In this document: positions 59,942 to 64,000 of the stretch, one piece after another | Numbering within the stretch: the first letter of the stretch is position 1 | Layout of the letters: each line of letters starts with the position of its first letter | Assembly (NCBI GenBank): GCA_019914995.1 | Contig: CM034144.1 | Coordinates: forward strand, 5,363,489 to 5,427,488 | From: Acanthochlamys bracteata | Lineage: Eukaryota > Streptophyta > Magnoliopsida > Pandanales > Velloziaceae | DNA length: 64,000 nt | Direction: 5' to 3' | Position numbers and translations under genes: made by a program | The notes under the pieces: model-generated | What the model was told of the DNA's origin: nothing | Database searches by the model: none | Seen by the model: only the letters and a program-made list of their open reading frames with translations

Positions 59942-62900
59942 ATGTTGCCGACAACGTTGGCACCGGTGCAGCTGCCGGCGCCCGCACTCTTCTCTCTTTC
60001 TCACTTCAGTTATAGATCACCTCCGAGGTCAGTTAGATTAGTATCTATCTCTTCATCGATCGAGTTGAAATTCTTTGTATTTGAGCCAGATTAATCAATT
60101 AAAGATGAATAAAACTTGTTTTCATTAGGAACGAGTTACTGATCAACAATTTCCGTGCGCTGTTTAGCTTCTGGGTGCATAGAATTACTGATCAACATCG
60201 ATACTTTTTTCTTTTCAGTACATATACCCTCCTACCCATGATTTTTGTGATTAATTTAATATATATTATAATTTTTTGACGAATGCTTCTTCCATAGTTT
60301 TTGGTTCTGACTTCTTTGAATTTTTAATTTTTAATGTTGAATTGTCTAGCATTGTATAAGTAATTGATGATTTTTATCTATCTTTGATTGCCTTATGGGC
60401 GAATCTTAAGTTTTTTCTTGAGATTATTGTCCTTATAATTTTTCACATTGTATTCTACTCTATTAAGTAATAGAAAGACGGGATTTGGTCTTCGTACTGT
60501 TCTTTTGCATTGAGTTAAATGTGTTTATTTTCTTTTAAATTATTTGCCAGAAAGCTTGGTTTTCAGTCAATTGTAGATAACATAATGATTCTCAAATTTT
60601 GATTTGGTTTGCTGAAACTAAGCTTAATTCAATCTTTGCAGACGTAGATGCAATCATGTCGGAAGAGCTTGCGTAAAAATGTCAGCTGCTTGCCAGCTTG
60701 GTATGTTATGCTCCAAAGCTTCTCTTAGTAAGCAGTTCATTATCAGTACCATTAGTATTGTAAATTTACTAGCAATTAAAGCAAATACATCTGTGGAGTC
60801 GCAAAGTTATATCTTCAAGTATGTCTATGTTTCTTGGACCTTGATTGACCTCCATTTCCTAGAAGGAAAAAAGGAAAAAGCATATATTTGCTTTGATACT
60901 GTGTCTGGACGTAAAAACCTTCGCAAGGGTGTTAGATAAATCTGTGAAGTAAGAATACATTATATTGAGACATCTTTATTATATAAGATGCCTTGCAAGC
61001 TGACATTGTTTCTAATCTTGAATAACTCACTACATACTCTACGCCTGTCTAGCTGAACATATTGCCAGTTTGTTAACATGATTAATATTTCTGAGTTTGT
61101 CCTGATTTATTTTAGTGGTAAACAGGGAAGTCAATTTTGCGATATTTCTAAAACATAAAATCACTTTAGAAGTTTGCTACACTATTAGTTCCATTAATTA
61201 TCGTTGAGCAAAATATTTTAAAAATATTAAGTTCATTGCATAGTACTATTATGGTGATATTGCCAACTTAAGAAGAACAAGGCATCTAGAAATGCAATGG
61301 GCTGCTCTATTGTGGAACCTATAACAAATATTAGAAGTAAGTGGGATGCTTATGTGTAGATAACATGCTGCATATTTCATGTTGCTTATTCAGTAATGCT
61401 ATGAAAAGAACGAATAAACTCTTCATATCCACGGGTGTCACCATCTTCCTCGTTTCCAAACTGCTTTCAACTCTTAAGAATGATATAGATTGACATGCTT
61501 GTCTAGAACGCTTATTGACAGACACATAGCTGAAAAACAGGAGTTGTCTTGATTCAACACCTGAGAAAGCTACTAGACAAAAGCATACACTGATTTGTAT
61601 AATAATTGAAGAAGGATCCCAGATTTGAGTCATTCTATGTTCACCTGAGAAAAGGCAATCTCAGTTGCTCTTCCCCCTAGCAATGAAGTGATAACACTGC
61701 ACAATTAGCATACATAGTCAGATCAGTAATGTATTTAATATTATTTTTTGTCTTTTTTGGTAAACTGATATCAGGGCATACCATTGCTTGAATATATAGG
61801 AACAGAGCAGTCTCTTGCAATGAAGCTAAACAACTGCACAATTGACTTTCATGCTCCTATCACTAATGTATTTGTTATTTTATTTTATTTTATTTTCTCT
61901 CTTTTGGGAACTAATTACATGGCATGCCTTTGCTTCAATGCATAGGAACAGAGCAGAGCCTTAAACTACATGGTATGAAGACTATTACAGAAGTTTCCAA
62001 ACATCAGCTATTGCAGAAAAGGCATTCTATATCTGCTTCTTATCTATGCGCCTCTGCTCGGGTTTGTCATGATTTCTTTTCTTTTAGTTATAAGTTTTGG
62101 AAACACCACATTTGGAGGCCACAGTCCAGTTTTCTGTTATGTGCCTCTCCTCAGTTTATCCAGTTATATTGCTGCTCTAGTTGGCCGAGTCCTTTTATTT
62201 TTAGGTAGATGAAATAGCCATCATATGTTCAGATCAGGTCTCTTTCAGTATGGCTTAGGTCCTGCCATTGAGAACCGAGTTGAGGTTTTTTGAGAGTATT
62301 TTAGACCCTTGCTCTGTGTTTAGGAAGGTATTTACTTCCTTTTCCATATTTAACTTGAAAGCGTAAGAAAGCTCTTAAAAAGGAAGACGCGACTAACTGC
62401 AATGGTGCTCGGTTTACCAAAAAACCTCTTGTTTCTGTGCTCATTTCAGTCTTTTTTTGGAGTACATCAAAACAAATTTAGGTGTGGGATACTATAGGAT
62501 TTTAATCCTTAGTGTGAGAGCCCTTTTGTTTCTTCACCCATGTAACCTGCGTAGACTTTAGTTTCTCTTACTTTTGTTAGGTTGATTTTTACTTCACACA
62601 CACACACACACATATATATATATGGGGACTTGTAGGTAAATTACTTTTATGTGTGGGATACTATAGGAATGACGTACTTCTTAGTGCTAAGTTCTTTTTG
62701 TTACTTTCAACCATGCTGGAGGTATTCTACTTTCTCTTTCTTTGGTAACTGAATCCTGATTTTATCATACTTATATTTATGTAATTAGTCAGGAAAAACA
62801 AATTAAACGAAATGGTATTATAGGCAAACTATTGGATGTGTATCCGCATGCATATAATCTCATTAATTTATTGCAAGCATCTGATTTGGAACTCTTTTTA

Positions 62901-63694
62901 TATATGAAAAATGCCCGAAATTGAAATGATGCCTTAAGTAGAAATAGGACCACGTGGGCTTGTAGTCTTCTTGAAACTTTACAACAAATCTTTACCCTTG
63001 TTCACAATGTTGGAGCATGTGCTCGCTCAAGTTGATGACCTTCTGGCACTTTCTGGAGACACGGGTTCTAAACTTTTCAAGGTGCAAGCAATGTTCATTG
63101 ATGCTTGATATCATAATGTTAAACTTTTATTTTCAAGCAGTTAATCCACTTTTGAATGTTTATTCAGTTTAATTAACTAATTTTGTTTTTGGTTGTTGTT
63201 ATTTAGTTCTCCCTGTTCTATTTCATTCAATTTCTACCCCCTTATTGTGAATGTTGGTAATCACCTTATTTTGAATGCTAATAACAGTTCTGATCTCTGT
63301 GACTGAATTTCTTCTTGTACACGACTAGATGCATAGTTCAAGATGTGCAGCAGCTAGACAAACTCAAACCATTACTCGTGAATCATCAACAGCTACAATT
63401 TCTCCACTAAAAGGTGCACTGCACACCATCTCTAGCATGTATTGATGTGTGAATGCCTTCCATTCTGTTCATTAATGAGATAAAACATGCTTATGTGCAG
63501 GGAAGGAGAAGTCCCCAATGCTTGATGATGGTGGTACTGGATTTCCACCACGGCAAGGCGGAGGAGGTGGAGGCGGTGGAGGTGGAGGGCAAAACTTTTC
63601 TGGTGGATTTTGGTTCTTTGCTATCCTTTTATTTCTAAGGATTTTGAAAGACACAGAAAAGGAGAGTTCTTATGGGAATGACAGAAGAAGATGA
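59942..63694 (+). CDS. YELLOW LEAF 1-like chloroplast protein, 5 coding exons
   Basis: Proposed exons: 59942-60027, 60642-60700, 61946-62061, 63329-63413, 63501-63694, giving 179 aa. Splice sites: CCGAG|GTCAG, TTTGCAG|ACG, GCTTG|GTATG, ATGCATAG|GAAC, CTCGG|GTTTG, CGACTAG|ATG, AAAAG|GTGCA, TGTGCAG|GGAAG. Phases agree throughout. The N-terminus is Ser/Arg/Leu/Pro-rich and transit-peptide-like. The C-terminal half has TRESSTATISP, KSPMLDDGGTGFPP, a Gly run, then a hydrophobic helix (GGFWFFAILLFLRILKD) and a basic end. This layout recalls plant YELLOW LEAF 1, linked to chlorophyll and chloroplast ATP synthase biogenesis. An in-frame upstream ATG at 59873 would add 23 residues, but these contain acidic residues unusual in transit peptides. 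The exon 3 donor is the least certain boundary. Family identity is from memory of motifs. Confidence 0.7.
61674..61972 (+). repeat. Tandem duplication of an exon region (about 146 bp) in the YELLOW LEAF 1-like gene
   Basis: Two adjacent copies of intron-end plus exon-start sequence occur: acceptors at 61799 and 61945, each followed by GAACAGAGCAG and preceded by related T-rich tracts and 'gcaatgaag...a.actgcacaatt' blocks. The exon in the first copy (61800-61867, if donor AAT|GTATTT is used) is open and has the same entry and exit phases as exon 3 at 61946-62061. Confidence 0.65.
62594..62622. repeat. (CA)n(TA)n microsatellite in intron 3 of the YELLOW LEAF 1-like gene
   Basis: About nine CA units followed by seven TA units. 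It is intronic and far from splice sites. Confidence 0.9.
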
Positions 63695-64000
63695 TCAGCA
63701 CTTCTCCAGTTATTGAGGAACTTGTTACTTTCGTTTTGCTATATGATCAAATTTCGAAGATTTTTCTTGTGATCCCAGGCGCAGCCTAAAATTTTGCTCT
63801 CGCATCTCATATATTTATGGAACGGAACTCATCTCATATATGAAACTTTGTTGTATGTATACAAAAAGCTGCTATCATGACACATAAGTGCTTTGTTTGG
63901 GGGAAATCTGTATGATGCAATACACAATCAAGATGAAAAACAATAACCACTAATTTCCACAAGCAACAACAATTTGCTTCTCCATGAATGCCAGATGGTA
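63695..64000 (+). other. 3'UTR and downstream sequence of the YELLOW LEAF 1-like gene
   Basis: No further gene is visible. The sequence after the TGA at 63692-63694 is likely 3'UTR for the first 150-250 bases; a precise poly(A) site cannot be read. Confidence 0.45.

Noticed and set aside
61331..61633. 100-aa minus-strand frame within intron 2 of the YELLOW LEAF 1-like gene
   Set aside because: It is intronic, has no domain, and is antisense to the well-supported transcript.
63472..63654. Minus-strand frame with a polyproline run
   Set aside because: It is the antisense of the glycine-rich coding exon 63501-63694.
1..64000. tRNA, rRNA, CRISPR, bacterial operon, phage or viral features
   Set aside because: No cloverleaf with TTCRANNC loop, no rRNA core sequences, no regularly spaced repeat array and no clustered same-strand genes were seen. 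Splice-site structure and transposon content are those of a plant nuclear genome.

Overview
This window is nuclear DNA from a flowering plant, almost certainly a eudicot. The supporting signs are AT-rich intergenic DNA, GT-AG introns, single-copy plant genes split into many short exons, and a dense layer of plant transposons (Ty3/gypsy, MULE, hAT MITEs, Tourist-like MITEs, TRIM retroelements). There is no bacterial, organellar or viral architecture, and no rRNA, tRNA or CRISPR array was seen. The species cannot be named from the sequence.

Six protein-coding loci are supported. (1) 8828-12427 (-): a TMEM245/AI-2E-type polytopic membrane protein, 3 exons, 712 aa. (2) 28554-37567 (+): a C2-VASt-C2-GRAM-VASt lipid/membrane-contact type protein, 9 exons, 1032 aa. 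(3) 39493-40308 (-): a cis-prenyltransferase (dolichol/polyprenyl type) with an intronless CDS and a 5'UTR intron. (4, 5) 48592-49032 and 55052-55492 (+): two identical XERICO-like RING-H2 E3 ligases in a recent 6.46-kb tandem duplication. (6) 59942-63694 (+): a YELLOW LEAF 1-like chloroplast protein, 5 coding exons. These are ordinary plant housekeeping, stress or chloroplast genes. They are independently transcribed and do not form a cluster or pathway.

The rest is mostly transposon-derived. 2.3-6.0 kb is a decayed Ty3/gypsy element (minus strand) with an hAT-type MITE nested in it. 12.7-17.8 kb holds MITEs, foldback elements and microsatellites. 17.8-24.8 kb is one MULE of about 6.95 kb with very long (about 1.5 kb) inverted arms around a broken FAR1-type transposase. 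24.8-28 kb and 41.9-46.9 kb are AT-rich repeat remnants. 46.9-58.3 kb is the tandem duplication: unit A is 6461 bp, and unit B is shortened by a 1556-bp deletion with 5-bp microhomology. A further hAT MITE follows at 58.35-59.2 kb.

No unknown biochemical system was found. The observations most worth following are the XERICO-like duplication (gene body and intron identical, flanks diverged), the TRIM element just upstream of its TATA box, the long-TIR MULE, and a duplicated exon in the YELLOW LEAF 1-like gene whose reading phase would make the two copies mutually exclusive.
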